NCBI RefSeq assembly: GCF_024807225.1 | Contig: NZ_JANUCO010000001.1 | Coordinates: forward strand, 3,162,001-3,226,000 | Direction of reading: 5' to 3' | From: Chryseobacterium ginsenosidimutans | Lineage (GTDB): Bacteria; Bacteroidota; Bacteroidia; Flavobacteriales; Weeksellaceae | Length of the DNA stretch: 64,000 nt | In this document: piece by piece, positions 35,611 to 46,300 of the stretch | How the letters are laid out: each line of letters begins with the position of its first letter | How positions within the stretch are numbered: the first letter of the stretch is position 1 | Notes under the pieces: model-generated | What the model was told of the DNA's origin: nothing | Databases searched by the model: none | What the model saw: only the letters and a program-made list of their open reading frames with translations | Position numbers and translations under genes: made by a program

Positions 35611-36999
35611 TTACAAATTAAGGATTAAAGGTTGAAGCACTTTCATCTGATAATGCTGCTGTAAAAAAGTTTCGTCTATTTTCTTGTTAGAAATCACCAT
35701 GGAAGCTCCCAACGCAGAACCCAGCGGAGAATGTGTAGACATCACATTATAATGCTGGAAATGGTGAGACATCAGTTTCATAAAAACATCATTATCGGTG
35801 AATCCACCGTCAATGTAAATGTTTTCAATGTCTGAATTACCGATGGCGTTTGTGATGGTATGAATCTGTAAATCCATCAATTCGATCATCAATTGGTGAT
35901 AGGCTTCTTCGAAAGTGGAGAATGAATTTAAGTCTGTTTCACTGATCATTTTTCTTTTTAAAATAATCCCTTCAAAGCGGAAATAAATATTTTTATTTTT
36001 CATTAAACGCAAATACAAATCCTGATCAAACTGTACTTCTCTGTGGAAACCATATTCTTTTCCGTAATAAGCACACAGTTTTTCGACCTGAATTTTGTAT
36101 TCATTTCCCATGAAAAAACGGGATGCTTTCACACGTTTTCCATCGATTCGCATATAATTCAGACAGTTGTTTTCTATATCTTCATCCGTTAAACTTTCAT
36201 CATTAAATGGATTCAGAGAAATACTCCAAGTTCCTGTTGAAAGCAGTAAAAACGGTTCTTTTTTGCTTAAAATATAAGGCAATAGCGCTGAAGAACTGTC
36301 GTGAATTCCAACGCCTATTTTAATTTTTTTGTTTCTGTAAGAAGTATTGATACTCGCGGAAGTCGGTACAATTGGTGGCAATAAAGCATCTATTTCTTCT
36401 TCATACACCCAGTCATGATAATCAGCTTTATCGTAATCCCACAAATTGGTGTGACAGCCTATCGAAGTAAATTCCGACACACAAATTCCGGTAAACAAAT
36501 ACGATAAATACTGAGGTAAATGAAGACTGTAACGGATTTTTTTGAATATTTCAGGATGCTTGTATTTTAACCAAAATAATTGTAATCCAGAATTCAACAT
36601 TCCTGCTTGAGGAGATGCTGTTTCGCGGGCAATTTTCAGTTTGCTGCCATGTTTTTCGTAGAATAAATCAAGAATTTCATCGTCCATCGGTTTGGTGTAA
36701 TTGTACAATGGTGTCAGAACATTTCCTTTCTGATCAAGATGCACAAAACTCGCTCCGTAAGTGGAAAAATTGATGGCTTTTACTTCATACTTTTCATTGT
36801 CAAGAATGGCATTAAAATTATCTTTTATCCAGTTTTGCAGGGCTGCAAGATCTTCTGTAGGATAACCATCTTCATCAATTGTGAGCGGTAATTCTGTATA
36901 TTCACGAACAATTTCTTGATAATTTTTATCAAATAAAAAGAATTTTTTATTGGTTTTTCCAATATCAAATACTATGGTTACCTTCTTTTTTTCGGACAT
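35611..36999 (-). CDS. FGGY-family sugar kinase, probable L-rhamnulokinase
   Basis: The 462-residue cytoplasmic kinase has the phosphate-1 motif VTIVFDIGKTNKKFFLFD, a central SFVHLDQKGNVLTPLYNY, the adenosine-region GVGIHDSSSALLPY with LLLSTGTWSIS, and IYIDGGFTDNDVFMKLM near the C-terminus. This layout is FGGY, with most resemblance to the rhamnulokinase/fuculokinase branch. With rhamnose isomerase and rhamnulose-1-phosphate aldolase in the same operon, phosphorylation of L-rhamnulose is the natural role. It lacks the typical size of E. coli RhaB (about 490) but is in the family range. A gap of about 360 bp separates it from the isomerase. Confidence 0.85.
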   Translation of the reverse strand: MSEKKKVTIVFDIGKTNKKFFLFDKNYQEIVREYTELPLTIDEDGYPTEDLAALQNWIKDNFNAILDNEKYEVKAINFSTYGASFVHLDQKGNVLTPLYNYTKPMDDEILDLFYEKHGSKLKIARETASPQAGMLNSGLQLFWLKYKHPEIFKKIRYSLHLPQYLSYLFTGICVSEFTSIGCHTNLWDYDKADYHDWVYEEEIDALLPPIVPTSASINTSYRNKKIKIGVGIHDSSSALLPYILSKKEPFLLLSTGTWSISLNPFNDESLTDEDIENNCLNYMRIDGKRVKASRFFMGNEYKIQVEKLCAYYGKEYGFHREVQFDQDLYLRLMKNKNIYFRFEGIILKRKMISETDLNSFSTFEEAYHQLMIELMDLQIHTITNAIGNSDIENIYIDGGFTDNDVFMKLMSHHFQHYNVMSTHSPLGSALGASMVISNKKIDETFLQQHYQMKVLQPLILNL

Positions 37000-37091
37000 T
37001 CTTGTAATGAATTAATTTTTATATGATGAAATGAAATATTTTTTTCTCTTTATTTTAAACACAAATATTACAAATATTTTCTCACTAATGA

Positions 37092-37131
37092 CACAAATTA
37101 TGATTCGTGAAATTTGCGTAAAGAATTTGTG
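37092..37131. repeat. Short inverted repeat CACAAATT / AATTTGTG
   Basis: Eight-bp arms at 37092-37099 and 37124-37131 flank TCGTGAAATTTGCG. This kind of block (CACAAAT, CGTG, TTTGCG) is a common intergenic element. The 37000-37356 gap otherwise holds only AT-rich sequence and a CATTAAGGAGTGTTC segment of unknown meaning. Confidence 0.4.
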
Positions 37132-37356
37132 CTTATTCGTGTTTTATAATTAAATTTCATTTAACTAAAACCATTAAGGAGTGTTCAGATCGTAAGATGC
37201 GATAAGAAAAAATCCACTAATTTCTTAAAGCAGCAATGCCTAAAACCCTACTCATCTAAACACTTTCAACCTTAATGATAAAAATATAAGGATACATATA
37301 ATAAAAACTTTCGATTGCACTCAAAAGTTGAAATTATCAATTTTAAAAACAGGATT

Positions 37357-38637
37357 TTATAATCCCGTTGCTTTGGTTTCTAACCCTCTTTCGGTAATTA
37401 AATTTTCTCTTACCTTTAAGTTTCTGTAAGCCGCGATCGGATCTAAAGCCGCTCCTGTCTGCAATCTTGCAGCTCTTAGTAACGGACGAACATCTGTTCT
37501 GTAAGCATTCTGCAAAATATCTTGTGCACCAACGACATCATTGTTTAATTGTGCTGTTTTTAATGCTTTCTGATCAACTAAAAGTGCTGTCGCATACGCA
37601 ATTAAAATAGCTTCCAAAGACTGTAATAAATCTTCCAACGGATCTTTGATGTTGTGACTTGCATCGATCATCCAAGCCGGATAAGGATTGTTTGGATTAT
37701 TTTCCATTCCATACACCAATTCGTTGAAAATCAAGAACAAAGCATAAGGTTTGATAGACCCAACCGTTAAGTCATCATCTCCATATTTGCTGTCGTTGAA
37801 GTGGAAACCACCTAATTTTCCTTTGTACATTAAGGTTGCAACGATCTGTTCGATATTTGTATTTGGCAAGTGGTGACCCAAATCTACCAACGTGTAAGCT
37901 CTTTCACCACAAGCATTTGCCAACATAAACGACGTTCCCCAATCCTGAATTGTTGTTGAATAGAAGTTTGGTTCGTAAGGTTTATATTCGATGAAAAGTT
38001 TCCAGTCTTCAGGCATTCCTGCGTAGATTTCTTTTAAACTTTTTTCAGTATTTGATAAAGCGGTCTGGAAATTCAATTGTCCCGGAAAACTTGCGCCGTC
38101 TGCCAACCAAACGGTTAAGCTTTTTGAACCTAATTCTTTTCCGATTCTGATCACTTCTTTGTTGTGTTCTACGGCATACGCTCTTGAATCCTCATTCACA
38201 GCATTCAAAGAACCGAATTTATACGAATGTTTTGCTCCGGCTTGATCCTGAAATGTGTTGGAATTCATCGCATCAAAAATAAGTCCGTGAGAAGCAGCTT
38301 TTTCTTTAATAGCCGCTACATCACTTGGAATATCCCATGGAATATGCAACGAAACAGCTCCTGCAGAATGTGTTAAAGCGTGAATTAATCCAACGTCATC
38401 TAATTTTTGTTCTAAAGAAGAAGGTTCGCCACCGTAAGAAAATCTTCCGAAACGAGTTCCTCCAGCTCCTAAAGCCCAACTTGGAATTGCCACTTGAAAA
38501 TCAGCAATTTTGTTGACAATCTCAGCAACATTTGCTCCTGATTTTGTTAATTTATTTTGTAGGAAATCGAAATCTGTAGTAAAGTTTTCAATTTCGCTTT
38601 TATTGTATTGTTCAATGATATCTTTTCCTATAATCAT
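37357..38637 (-). CDS. rhaI: L-rhamnose isomerase (RhaI type)
   Basis: The 426-residue enzyme belongs to the xylose-isomerase-like TIM barrel family of L-rhamnose isomerases found in Pseudomonas stutzeri and Bacteroidota. It is not the E. coli RhaA type. Key stretches are VAIPSWALGAGGTRFGRFSY, ALTHSAGAVSLHIPWDIPSD, LTVWLADGASFPGQ, LFIEYKPYEPNFYSTTIQDW (metal-binding Glu), LVDLGHHLPNTNIEQIV, GKLGGFHFNDSKYGDDDL (His and Asp ligands) and WMIDASHNIKDPLEDLLQS. It converts L-rhamnose to L-rhamnulose in the cytoplasm. It is flanked by the kinase and the aldolase-dehydrogenase on the same strand. Confidence 0.93.
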   Translation of the reverse strand: MIIGKDIIEQYNKSEIENFTTDFDFLQNKLTKSGANVAEIVNKIADFQVAIPSWALGAGGTRFGRFSYGGEPSSLEQKLDDVGLIHALTHSAGAVSLHIPWDIPSDVAAIKEKAASHGLIFDAMNSNTFQDQAGAKHSYKFGSLNAVNEDSRAYAVEHNKEVIRIGKELGSKSLTVWLADGASFPGQLNFQTALSNTEKSLKEIYAGMPEDWKLFIEYKPYEPNFYSTTIQDWGTSFMLANACGERAYTLVDLGHHLPNTNIEQIVATLMYKGKLGGFHFNDSKYGDDDLTVGSIKPYALFLIFNELVYGMENNPNNPYPAWMIDASHNIKDPLEDLLQSLEAILIAYATALLVDQKALKTAQLNNDVVGAQDILQNAYRTDVRPLLRAARLQTGAALDPIAAYRNLKVRENLITERGLETKATGL

Positions 38638-38654
38638 GATTTGATTTTTTAATT

Positions 38655-38687
38655 AACCTTGTCAAGATTTTGAATCTTGACAAGGTT
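38655..38687. repeat. Perfect 15-bp-stem hairpin AACCTTGTCAAGATT
   Basis: AACCTTGTCAAGATT is followed by a 3-base loop and its exact reverse complement. A related hairpin with a 12-bp stem (AATCCTTGTCAA) lies at 52522-52557. Both precede a CTCTCGCAGCCCGACC repeat. It lies 18 bp upstream of rhaI on the minus strand, so it would sit in the intergenic mRNA. Confidence 0.85.
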
Positions 38688-38749
38688 GAATTGATTGATT
38701 AAAATTAGCATTAAATATTGATTTCGAACCCTTAATTACTTTCGAATCC

Positions 38750-38845
38750 CTCTCGCAGCCCGACCTGAGTGGAGCTCTTTTTGTGAGGAGTTACGACGAG
38801 CAAAAAAGCGGGAACGGAGGGCGGATTAAGCTGCCCAAATAAAAT
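38750..38845 (+). repeat. CTCTCGCAGCCCGACC repeat with variable hairpin core, copy a
   Basis: The flanks CTCTCGCAGCCCGACCTGAG and CGGAGGGCGGATTAAGCTGC are shared with 52571-52666 with almost no change. The core between TTTTTG and CAAAAAAGCGGGAACGGAGG differs: here GTGAGGAGTTACGACGAG, there CCGCAGCGCAGCGGAGG. It forms a hairpin and lies in the aldolase-rhaI intergenic gap. Confidence 0.85.
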
Positions 38846-38859
38846 ATATTAATCAATAA

Positions 38860-40962
38860 TTATCTCGGGAAAGCATTCGCCATTCCTCCATCTACATTGA
38901 TGATGTTTCCTGTTGTTTTATCTAAAATAGCAACACAAGCGAAAACGCCGTTTGCAATGTCTTCAGGAAGAATAATTTCGTTTAATAAATTTCTTTTTGC
39001 GTAAAATGCAGGGAGTTCTTCAACAGAAATTCCGTTTGCTTTCGCACGACCTTCTGCCCAAGCTCCTTCCCAGATTTTGCTTCCTACGATAACTCCATCA
39101 GGATTTACCACATTCACACGGATTTTATCTGAAGCCAATTCTGCCGCCAATAATCTTGTCATGTGTTGTTGAGCCGCTTTTGCAGTTCCGTACGCCACGT
39201 TATTTGGACCGGCAACTAAACCATTTTTACTTGCAATATTTACGATATCTCCTCCTAAATCTTGCTTTTTCATGATTTCCACTCCATTTTTCGCCATCAA
39301 GAACTGACCTTTTACCAATACGTTTTCAAGTAATTCCCAGTCTTTTGTTGTTGTGTCTTCCAACGATTTAGAGATCGCTAAACCAGCAGAATGAACCAAA
39401 ATATCTACTCCACCAAAAGCTAAAATAGTTTCTTTGAAAGCATTAGCAATCGCATCTTCATTGGTTACATCACACGGAACACCTACCGCCTGATCTTTGC
39501 TGTATTTTTCTGTAACAGCATCCAAAGCTTCCTGATTTAAATCTGTGAAAACAACAACGGCACCTTCCTGAACCATTTTATCAGCAATAGCCTGTCCGAT
39601 TCCACCTCCTGCTCCGGTTACGATCGCGATTTTTCTTGAAAGTGGTTTTTCTTTCGGCATTCTCTGAAGCTTAGCTTCTTCAAGCAACCAATATTCGATG
39701 TCAAATGCTTCCTGTCTTGGTAATGATGTGTATTCAGAAATAGCTTCTGCTCCACGCATTACGTTGATTGCATTGACGTAAAATTCGTTGGCAACACGAG
39801 TCGTTTGCTTATCTTTTGAGAAACTGAACATCCCCACTCCCGGATAAATGATGATCACCGGATTCGGATCACGCATTGCAGGACTGTTTGGATGTTTACA
39901 CGTTTCGTAGTATTCTTTGTATTCTTGTCTGTATTGTTCGAAAAGAGGATTTAATTTATCTAAAATAGCTTTAGAATCACTTAAATCTTCATTTTTATCT
40001 AAAGTCAATACTAAAGGCTGAATCTTCGTTCTTAAAAAGTGATCCGGGCAAGAAGTTCCCAATGGCGCTAAACGCTCCAAATCATTACTGTTGATGTATT
40101 CTAACACAACATCGCTGTCTGTGAAATGACCCACCATTCTGCTTTCAGATGAAGCTAAACCTCTCAACAATGGCATGATTTGAACCGCTTTGTTCTTACG
40201 CTCTTCCGCTGGAAGAGACTCTACTTTTTGTCCGCCAAAAACCTGTCCGTTTTCTTCGATTTTTTTAGCGATATATTCAGAAGCCATTTCAATAACTTCT
40301 AAACTATTGATGTAAGATTCATAAGAAGTGTCTCCCCAAGTGAATAATCCGTGGCTTCCTAAAACGATTCCTCTGATTCCAGGGTTTTCAGCTAAACATT
40401 TTTCTAACTGTAATCCTAAATCAAAACCAGGACGTTGCCAAGGAACCCAACCCATTGTGTCTCCCCAGATTTCTTTGGTAATTTTTTCGCTGTCTTTAGC
40501 TGCAGCTACTGCAATTAAAGCATCCGGATGAAGGTGATCGATATGTTTGAATGGAAGTAAACCGTGAAGAGGCGTATCAATAGAAGGCGCTTTGCTATCC
40601 AAATCAAAAATACAGTGATTGAATAAGCCTACCATTCTGTCTTCATCTTCTAAACCTTGGTAAACATTTTTTAAGTTTCTTAATCTTTCTGTATATAATC
40701 CGGCAATTCCTTTTCTCGTTAAAGTTCCGATGTCGCCACCTGAACCTTTTACCCACATTACTTCAACTTCTTCGTTGGTTAATGGATCTTTTTCAAGTGT
40801 TTTGCAACTGGTATTACCTCCTCCATAGTTGGTAATTCTTAAATCTGCTCCTAAAATGTTTGATCTGTATAAAAATAAAGCCACCTGATCATCTCCTAAA
40901 GATGCCGCTTTATTTTCGTCCCATAAATAGTCTACGTACTTGAATGTTTTTACTTTTTCCAT
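38860..40962 (-). CDS. rhaEW: Bifunctional rhamnulose-1-phosphate aldolase / lactaldehyde dehydrogenase
   Basis: The 700-residue fusion has a class II aldolase/adducin domain at about 35-380 (NILGADLRITNYGGGNTSCK, HIDHLHPDALIAVAAA with the metal-binding His residues, and GIVLGSHGLFTWGDTSYESY). A C-terminal short-chain dehydrogenase follows at about 435-698, with IVTGAGGGIGQAIADKM (NAD site), VHSAGLAISKSLE and YGTAKAAQQHM (Tyr-x-x-x-Lys) and GNIINVDGGMANAFP. Such RhaEW-type proteins cleave L-rhamnulose-1-phosphate to DHAP and L-lactaldehyde and oxidise the latter to L-lactate. It has its own promoter, with an activator-like site 54 bp upstream of the start. Confidence 0.92.
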   Translation of the reverse strand: MEKVKTFKYVDYLWDENKAASLGDDQVALFLYRSNILGADLRITNYGGGNTSCKTLEKDPLTNEEVEVMWVKGSGGDIGTLTRKGIAGLYTERLRNLKNVYQGLEDEDRMVGLFNHCIFDLDSKAPSIDTPLHGLLPFKHIDHLHPDALIAVAAAKDSEKITKEIWGDTMGWVPWQRPGFDLGLQLEKCLAENPGIRGIVLGSHGLFTWGDTSYESYINSLEVIEMASEYIAKKIEENGQVFGGQKVESLPAEERKNKAVQIMPLLRGLASSESRMVGHFTDSDVVLEYINSNDLERLAPLGTSCPDHFLRTKIQPLVLTLDKNEDLSDSKAILDKLNPLFEQYRQEYKEYYETCKHPNSPAMRDPNPVIIIYPGVGMFSFSKDKQTTRVANEFYVNAINVMRGAEAISEYTSLPRQEAFDIEYWLLEEAKLQRMPKEKPLSRKIAIVTGAGGGIGQAIADKMVQEGAVVVFTDLNQEALDAVTEKYSKDQAVGVPCDVTNEDAIANAFKETILAFGGVDILVHSAGLAISKSLEDTTTKDWELLENVLVKGQFLMAKNGVEIMKKQDLGGDIVNIASKNGLVAGPNNVAYGTAKAAQQHMTRLLAAELASDKIRVNVVNPDGVIVGSKIWEGAWAEGRAKANGISVEELPAFYAKRNLLNEIILPEDIANGVFACVAILDKTTGNIINVDGGMANAFPR

Positions 40963-40989
40963 TATTTACTTATATTTCTAATTTCTACC

Positions 40990-41034
40990 CAAAATTAGAG
41001 CCTTATATTTTTTACAGCATCCCGTACTATACTG
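40990..41034 (-). promoter_or_regulatory. rhaEW promoter: activator motif plus TAATTTTG box
   Basis: The motif AGCATCCCGTACTATACTG (plus-strand reading, 41016-41034) lies exactly 18 bp upstream of TAATTTTG at 40990-40997 on the minus strand. The same arrangement occurs at three other promoters of this locus. No -33 TTG is present, consistent with activator-dependent transcription. Confidence 0.65.
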
Positions 41035-41164
41035 GTAAATACTGCTTTTAAAGATAAATTAACGTTATATTCTTTGTCCCTTAATTCTTCCTTAAAGTTT
41101 ATCTATAAGAATCTGGTTGAGTTATTTCTAATTAATATTTTGTGATTAAAAGGTCGTATAAAAT

Positions 41165-41249
41165 TTAACCATTAAGAAAAATTAAGGAAAACATCAGAGA
41201 CATTTTTTAAGCGTAATGCTTACTAAACCTTATTTTTCTTAATGGTTAA
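41165..41249. repeat. Palindromic repeat TTAACCATTAAGAAAAATTAAGG
   Basis: Arms of 22-23 bp at 41165-41187 and 41228-41249 are reverse complements except for one unpaired base. It starts 26 bp past the SusD stop on the minus strand, so it could also act as a transcript end for SusCD pair 2. Confidence 0.8.
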
Positions 41250-41274
41250 TAATAAATTTTATGTGTTAATTTAA

Positions 41275-43332
41275 TTAATATCCAGGAAGCTGAGACAGAT
41301 TCGGATTATCAACCAACGGATGACCTGCAGAAGCTGATGCAAAAGGAAGCAACTCTGTTTTATTCGGTACAAATCCGTAGAAAAGACCATCTCCACCGCC
41401 TTCGATCCAGTTTGGATAAGTTCCTCCGTTTTCAGCAGAACCTGTTGGTTTCGTATAGATAATAGCCCCAACCTGAATAGCATTAAATCCACCTACAAAT
41501 CCTACAGCTTTTCTTGCATTCCCGTTAAAAGTACTGGTATACGCTTCAAACATCTTCGTAGGATACCATTTGTCACCAGCAGCTATCGTTTGTCCGTGTG
41601 CTGTAACTATACTTGCCAAAGCTGTCTGATATGCCGCAAAATTTGCAGCAGCCGTAGGAACGTTTTGAACGACTGCAATTTCTGCAGGGCTTGTTATTTC
41701 AATATATTTAAGTGCCAAGAATGGATCTCCATAAACCTGTGCATTCTTTTCAAATTTATAAAGACGTAAAGCAGGTGTATTAGCATATTGACCAGTTTTG
41801 TTCGATAAATTTTTCATTGCTTGTTTTGTAGCATCAATTTCGCTAGCAATACGATTCATACGAATTAAATCGGTACGAAGATTAAATTCTCCTGCAAATT
41901 CCCATTTACGCTCCTGAACAATAGCACTTTCGAAGGCTTGTTGACCGCCTGGAACTGGTACTGAACCTATTCCTGCACGGTTTCTCACCTGCATTAAAGC
42001 GGCGATTCCCGGAGCAGTAGGTCCGCCGTTTAGGTAATTTTGAGTTTCTGCATACATTAATAAAACATCTGCGTATCTAATAATCGGAATGTTTAGATTA
42101 CGTGCATCTGCAGCCTGTGGCGCAACACCCCATCCCATTCTGAATTTACCTGGTAAAATACATGAGTAGGTAGTTCCTACATTCACCCAAGTGTCTGTTG
42201 CTGCCCCAGAATTTAAGAAATAAATACTGTAAGAAGTACAAGAAACATCTCTACGCGTATCACCAGGATTAAATGACAGATAATAGCTTGGTAAAATAAA
42301 CTGTAATGCTTTACGTGAACCATAAGTTCCTCCACGAGAGCCTTCCATCGCATAGACCCCAAAAGCTGAGTTTGTATTAGGTCCGTATTCTGCGATATGC
42401 CAAAGCATTTCCGGATCGCTTACTCCAAATTTTCTTTGGCAGAAATTGAACCATAAAGCTTCAAAACCACTCTTACCGCTTTGAGCCTGTACCAAACTGT
42501 TGGTACCACCAGTAATTACAGCTGCTGCTGCTGCATCTGCAATTTGATACAATTGCTGAACTCTTGCATTGTCAGGACGACGAGACATTGTACCAGGAGC
42601 TCCTGTGTTAAGATCCCATCTTAGAGAATACCCTGCTGCATACAAAGCAATTCTGGCTAACAAAGCATTACCAGACGATTTTTTCAAACGCTCACTTGTT
42701 CCGGTAGTCGGCAAATCATTTATTGATCCCTGCATATCAGCGATGATACGATCGTAGATTACATCACGGGAAGTACGTTTTGGATATAGAGTATTAGGAT
42801 CATTAGGATCTGCTTCTACTAATGGGATCCAAACTGCAGGAACATCTCCATAAACTCTGATCAAATTATAGTAACAAAATGCACGAAGAGCTTTTACTTC
42901 TGCTAATAAGGCATTACGTCTTGGACTTTCCGCCATCTTACTTAATCCGCTGATCGCAATATTAGTTCTCTCAATAGACGCGTACATTACTGAATATACC
43001 CCTGTAAGTGTATAAGGTGTTTTTGCATCATAGAAATAATTACAAATATTGTATTTGGAATTATTTGTTGTACCATCTTCCGCAGAGTGAACCACCGTAT
43101 CACCAGCTCCTAATTGATAATACATCTCTGTAGGAATTATCCCTCTGTAACAACCTTGAACATAAATGTCTGCAGTATCCAAACTTTGAAACACCGATTC
43201 CGTATCAGATGTGTTGGTTGATGGCTGATTCAGAAAATCATCACTACACGAATTAATACTTAATGCGGCGATAAAAAAAGATGGAATTACTACTAAGCCT
43301 TTTATAAATGTGGATTTAATTATATTTTTCAT
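41275..43332 (-). CDS. SusD/RagB-like glycan-binding lipoprotein, SusCD pair 2 (RG-I PUL)
   Basis: The 685-residue protein has a lipoprotein signal (FFIAALSINSCSDD). The classical SusD start FLNQPSTNTSDTESVFQSLD is followed by TPR-containing helices (AEVKALRAFCYYNLIRVYGD, GNALLARIALYAAGYSL). The C-terminal RagB/SusD half is IIRYADVLLMYAETQNYLNG, VRNRAGIG and RKWEFAGEFNLRTDLIRMNR. At 685 residues it is longer than typical SusD (about 550), with the extra length near the C-terminus. It should be a surface lipoprotein forming the lid of the SusC encoded 10 bp upstream and binding rhamnogalacturonan oligosaccharides. There is no frameshift. Confidence 0.94.
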   Translation of the reverse strand: MKNIIKSTFIKGLVVIPSFFIAALSINSCSDDFLNQPSTNTSDTESVFQSLDTADIYVQGCYRGIIPTEMYYQLGAGDTVVHSAEDGTTNNSKYNICNYFYDAKTPYTLTGVYSVMYASIERTNIAISGLSKMAESPRRNALLAEVKALRAFCYYNLIRVYGDVPAVWIPLVEADPNDPNTLYPKRTSRDVIYDRIIADMQGSINDLPTTGTSERLKKSSGNALLARIALYAAGYSLRWDLNTGAPGTMSRRPDNARVQQLYQIADAAAAAVITGGTNSLVQAQSGKSGFEALWFNFCQRKFGVSDPEMLWHIAEYGPNTNSAFGVYAMEGSRGGTYGSRKALQFILPSYYLSFNPGDTRRDVSCTSYSIYFLNSGAATDTWVNVGTTYSCILPGKFRMGWGVAPQAADARNLNIPIIRYADVLLMYAETQNYLNGGPTAPGIAALMQVRNRAGIGSVPVPGGQQAFESAIVQERKWEFAGEFNLRTDLIRMNRIASEIDATKQAMKNLSNKTGQYANTPALRLYKFEKNAQVYGDPFLALKYIEITSPAEIAVVQNVPTAAANFAAYQTALASIVTAHGQTIAAGDKWYPTKMFEAYTSTFNGNARKAVGFVGGFNAIQVGAIIYTKPTGSAENGGTYPNWIEGGGDGLFYGFVPNKTELLPFASASAGHPLVDNPNLSQLPGY

Positions 43333-43342
43333 GATCTAAATA

Positions 43343-46300
43343 TTAAAAAGTTAAATTGATACCAAGAACATAACTTCTTGAACGTGGATAGGCAGAGCTA
43401 TCATATCCTGGTGTTATCGAAACACCCGTTGCTGATGCTACTTCTGGGTCATAGCCAGAATAACCAGTAATCGTAGCTAAGTTATTAACTGTAAAATAAA
43501 TACGCGCATTAGTTACTGCAATTTTTTCTAGAAATTCTCTATTCAAACTATACCCAAGAGTTAACTGAGCAATTCTAAGATAAGACCCATCTTCCACATA
43601 ATATGAAGAAGGATAAGTAATGTTGGCAGTATTCGTATTGCTTAAGCTCCAAAGACTTGAACCTTCATTAGGATTAAGCTCTTTTAATCTTACTAAATTA
43701 TTAGTTGCTTGTCCTGTATTAGGATCAATCAAATGATAGTAATTATTTCCAAATTCTGTAGGGACATTCTGGTATAATGCATATGGACTCAAACTTTGTT
43801 TAGTTGCATTATAAATATCACCTCCAACGCTGAATTTCATAAATACCGACAAATCAAAACCTTTATAAGAAAAATTATTACTGATACCCCCAATAAAATC
43901 TGGCGTACCATTTCCTATTTTTACCAATTTTCTTGTAAACTGATCTCCAGCTTCGTTATCTGCAGCAAATTTCATATCTCCAGGTTTAGGAGTTCCTGTT
44001 GAAGGTTTCACAACGCCAGGTTTTAGCGTCAATGTTCCGTTTGGTGCCTGAGTAAAATCATCAGTCGTATAAATTCCCTGATAAACATATCCGTACATAT
44101 CTCCCAACTGTTGCCCTACCGTGGCATAATAAGTTACCTGCCCAGCTCTGTTACTTCCTACAGTAAATTGTCTGAAATCCCTTCCCTGATCAAGAGAAGT
44201 CACTTTAGACTTATTAAAACCAATATTAGCATCTGTCGTCCATCTGAACTTCTCCGATTTTAAATTGACTGTGTTAAGTGTGAATTCGTATCCTTTATTA
44301 GTCATAGTTCCAACATTCTGATATTGGTTTGAATAACCTGTATGAGCTGGGAGTATGGTTAATAATATCATGTTGGTTACATCATTTTTATAATATTCTG
44401 ATGTTAGTTTTATTCTATTATTGAAAAATGCTAAATCTATCCCAATATTAGTCGATTTCATGGCTTCCCATTGCAGATCGATATTACCATAGGTTGGGCT
44501 CGTGACATAAGCTGGGTTACCTATTGTATTATCCAAAGGATAGTCTGTAAGTATAACATTGGTTCTCCACAAGTTGCTTGGAACATCGTTGTTTCCAGTT
44601 TCCCCATATTCAAACCTTAATTTAAAATCGTTGATAATATTATTAATCTTATGGTCTTTCCAGAATCCTTCCTGAGAAACACGCCATGCAGCAGCTCCAG
44701 AAAGAAACGTCCCATATTGGTTATCACGATAAAACTTAGAAGATCCGTCACGACGTATTGTACCTGTTAATAGATATCGGTTATCGTAATTATAGTTTAC
44801 ACGTCCAAAGTAAGAAAGCAGAGTTATCGGAGCTGGTTTGTCCACACTTTTATCTCTTACTGTAGCATTATCGATTTGATCCAGCCCAAAGTTTACAAAT
44901 GGAGGGAATTTACTTAATGAAATAGTGTTACTTTCAGATTTTCCATATATTGCTTCCGTACCGGCAAGGACAGTAAGTTTATGCTTTTCGGCAAGAGTTT
45001 TATTATAAGTTACTGTATTAGTAATCTGATAGCTGTAAGATTCACCATTGCTTATACTTCCATTGATTCCTGTATTCACAGGATCTGTGAGGAATGCTTT
45101 GGAGTTTTCATCAGAAAATGCAGTAGATTTGCTGCTATTCCAAGTATATTGTCCCGCGGTTCTGAATGTGAAATCTTTCAGGAAATCAATCTCCAAACCA
45201 ACATTGGCTACAAATGAACGTGAACGCTTATTAGCTGTAGAAGCATTATTTTCTATATAAGGGTTTTCTGTATCATAACTGGAATCGAAACCAGAAAAAT
45301 CACCAAAAGTTTGTGTATTGTATAACTGATCTAATGAAAATTTAGTTCCACCATTGATAGGCTGTAGAAGCACCTTCTTCATTCCACCGTATGATCCTCC
45401 TCCGTTTACAGAATTGGAAGTAAACATAGAACCAAAATCTACTCTTACCCCTTTATAAAGTTCGGATTTGATATTAGCACGCAAAGAGTTGCGGGTTTCA
45501 TCATGATTGGCAAGAATACCTTGTTGTTTATTATAATTATAACTGATAAACACCTGAGTTTTCTCACTACCCGCAGAAATATTGAAGTTTTGGTTTTGAG
45601 TCAACCCGGTTTCCGCCAAATACCTTATCCTGCCAATCCAATGAAGGAGCAGATGCGTAACGACTGTTGATCCTGTTATATACTCCTGTATAAAATCCCG
45701 GTGAATCTGTTCCCAAACTATTATCGAAAACATTGCTCCACTGTGCGGCTTTTCCTCCGAGTTGTGCTAATTCATATTGATATTTTACATAATCTTCTGA
45801 ATTGGAAAGCATATCCAGTTTCTTGGAAAGCATATCAAAACTCATAAAAGAGTTATAATTAACCGTAACCTTTCCCTTTTTACCACTTTTAGTTTTAACT
45901 ATTATGATACCGTTAGAACCACGCGAACCGTAGATTGCGATGGCTGAAGCCCCTTTTAATACATCAATACTTTCAATATCATTAGGATTGATAATATTCA
46001 AAGCATTATCCAATTGGAAACCATCTACAATATATAAAGGATCTGTACCTTGAGTGATAGAAGCACCACCACGAATGGTTACATTGGCTCCCGCTCCCGG
46101 TGCACCACCTCCCGTGACAATATTCAATCCGGCTGCTCTACCTTGTAATGCCTGTAAAGCATTCATTGCCGGTGTTGCAGCTAAATCTTTTGCAGATACT
46201 GAAGATACAGATCCCGTAAGATCTGATTTTTTTACTGTTCCGTAACCGATAACAACCACTTCTTCAATATCTTTTGTGTTTTTTACCGTATCCTTTACAG

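Noticed and set aside
37180..37205. GCATCTTACGATCTG-like sequence upstream of the sugar kinase as a fifth activator site
   Set aside because: Several invariant positions differ and no TAnnTTTG box lies at 18 bp, so it was not counted.
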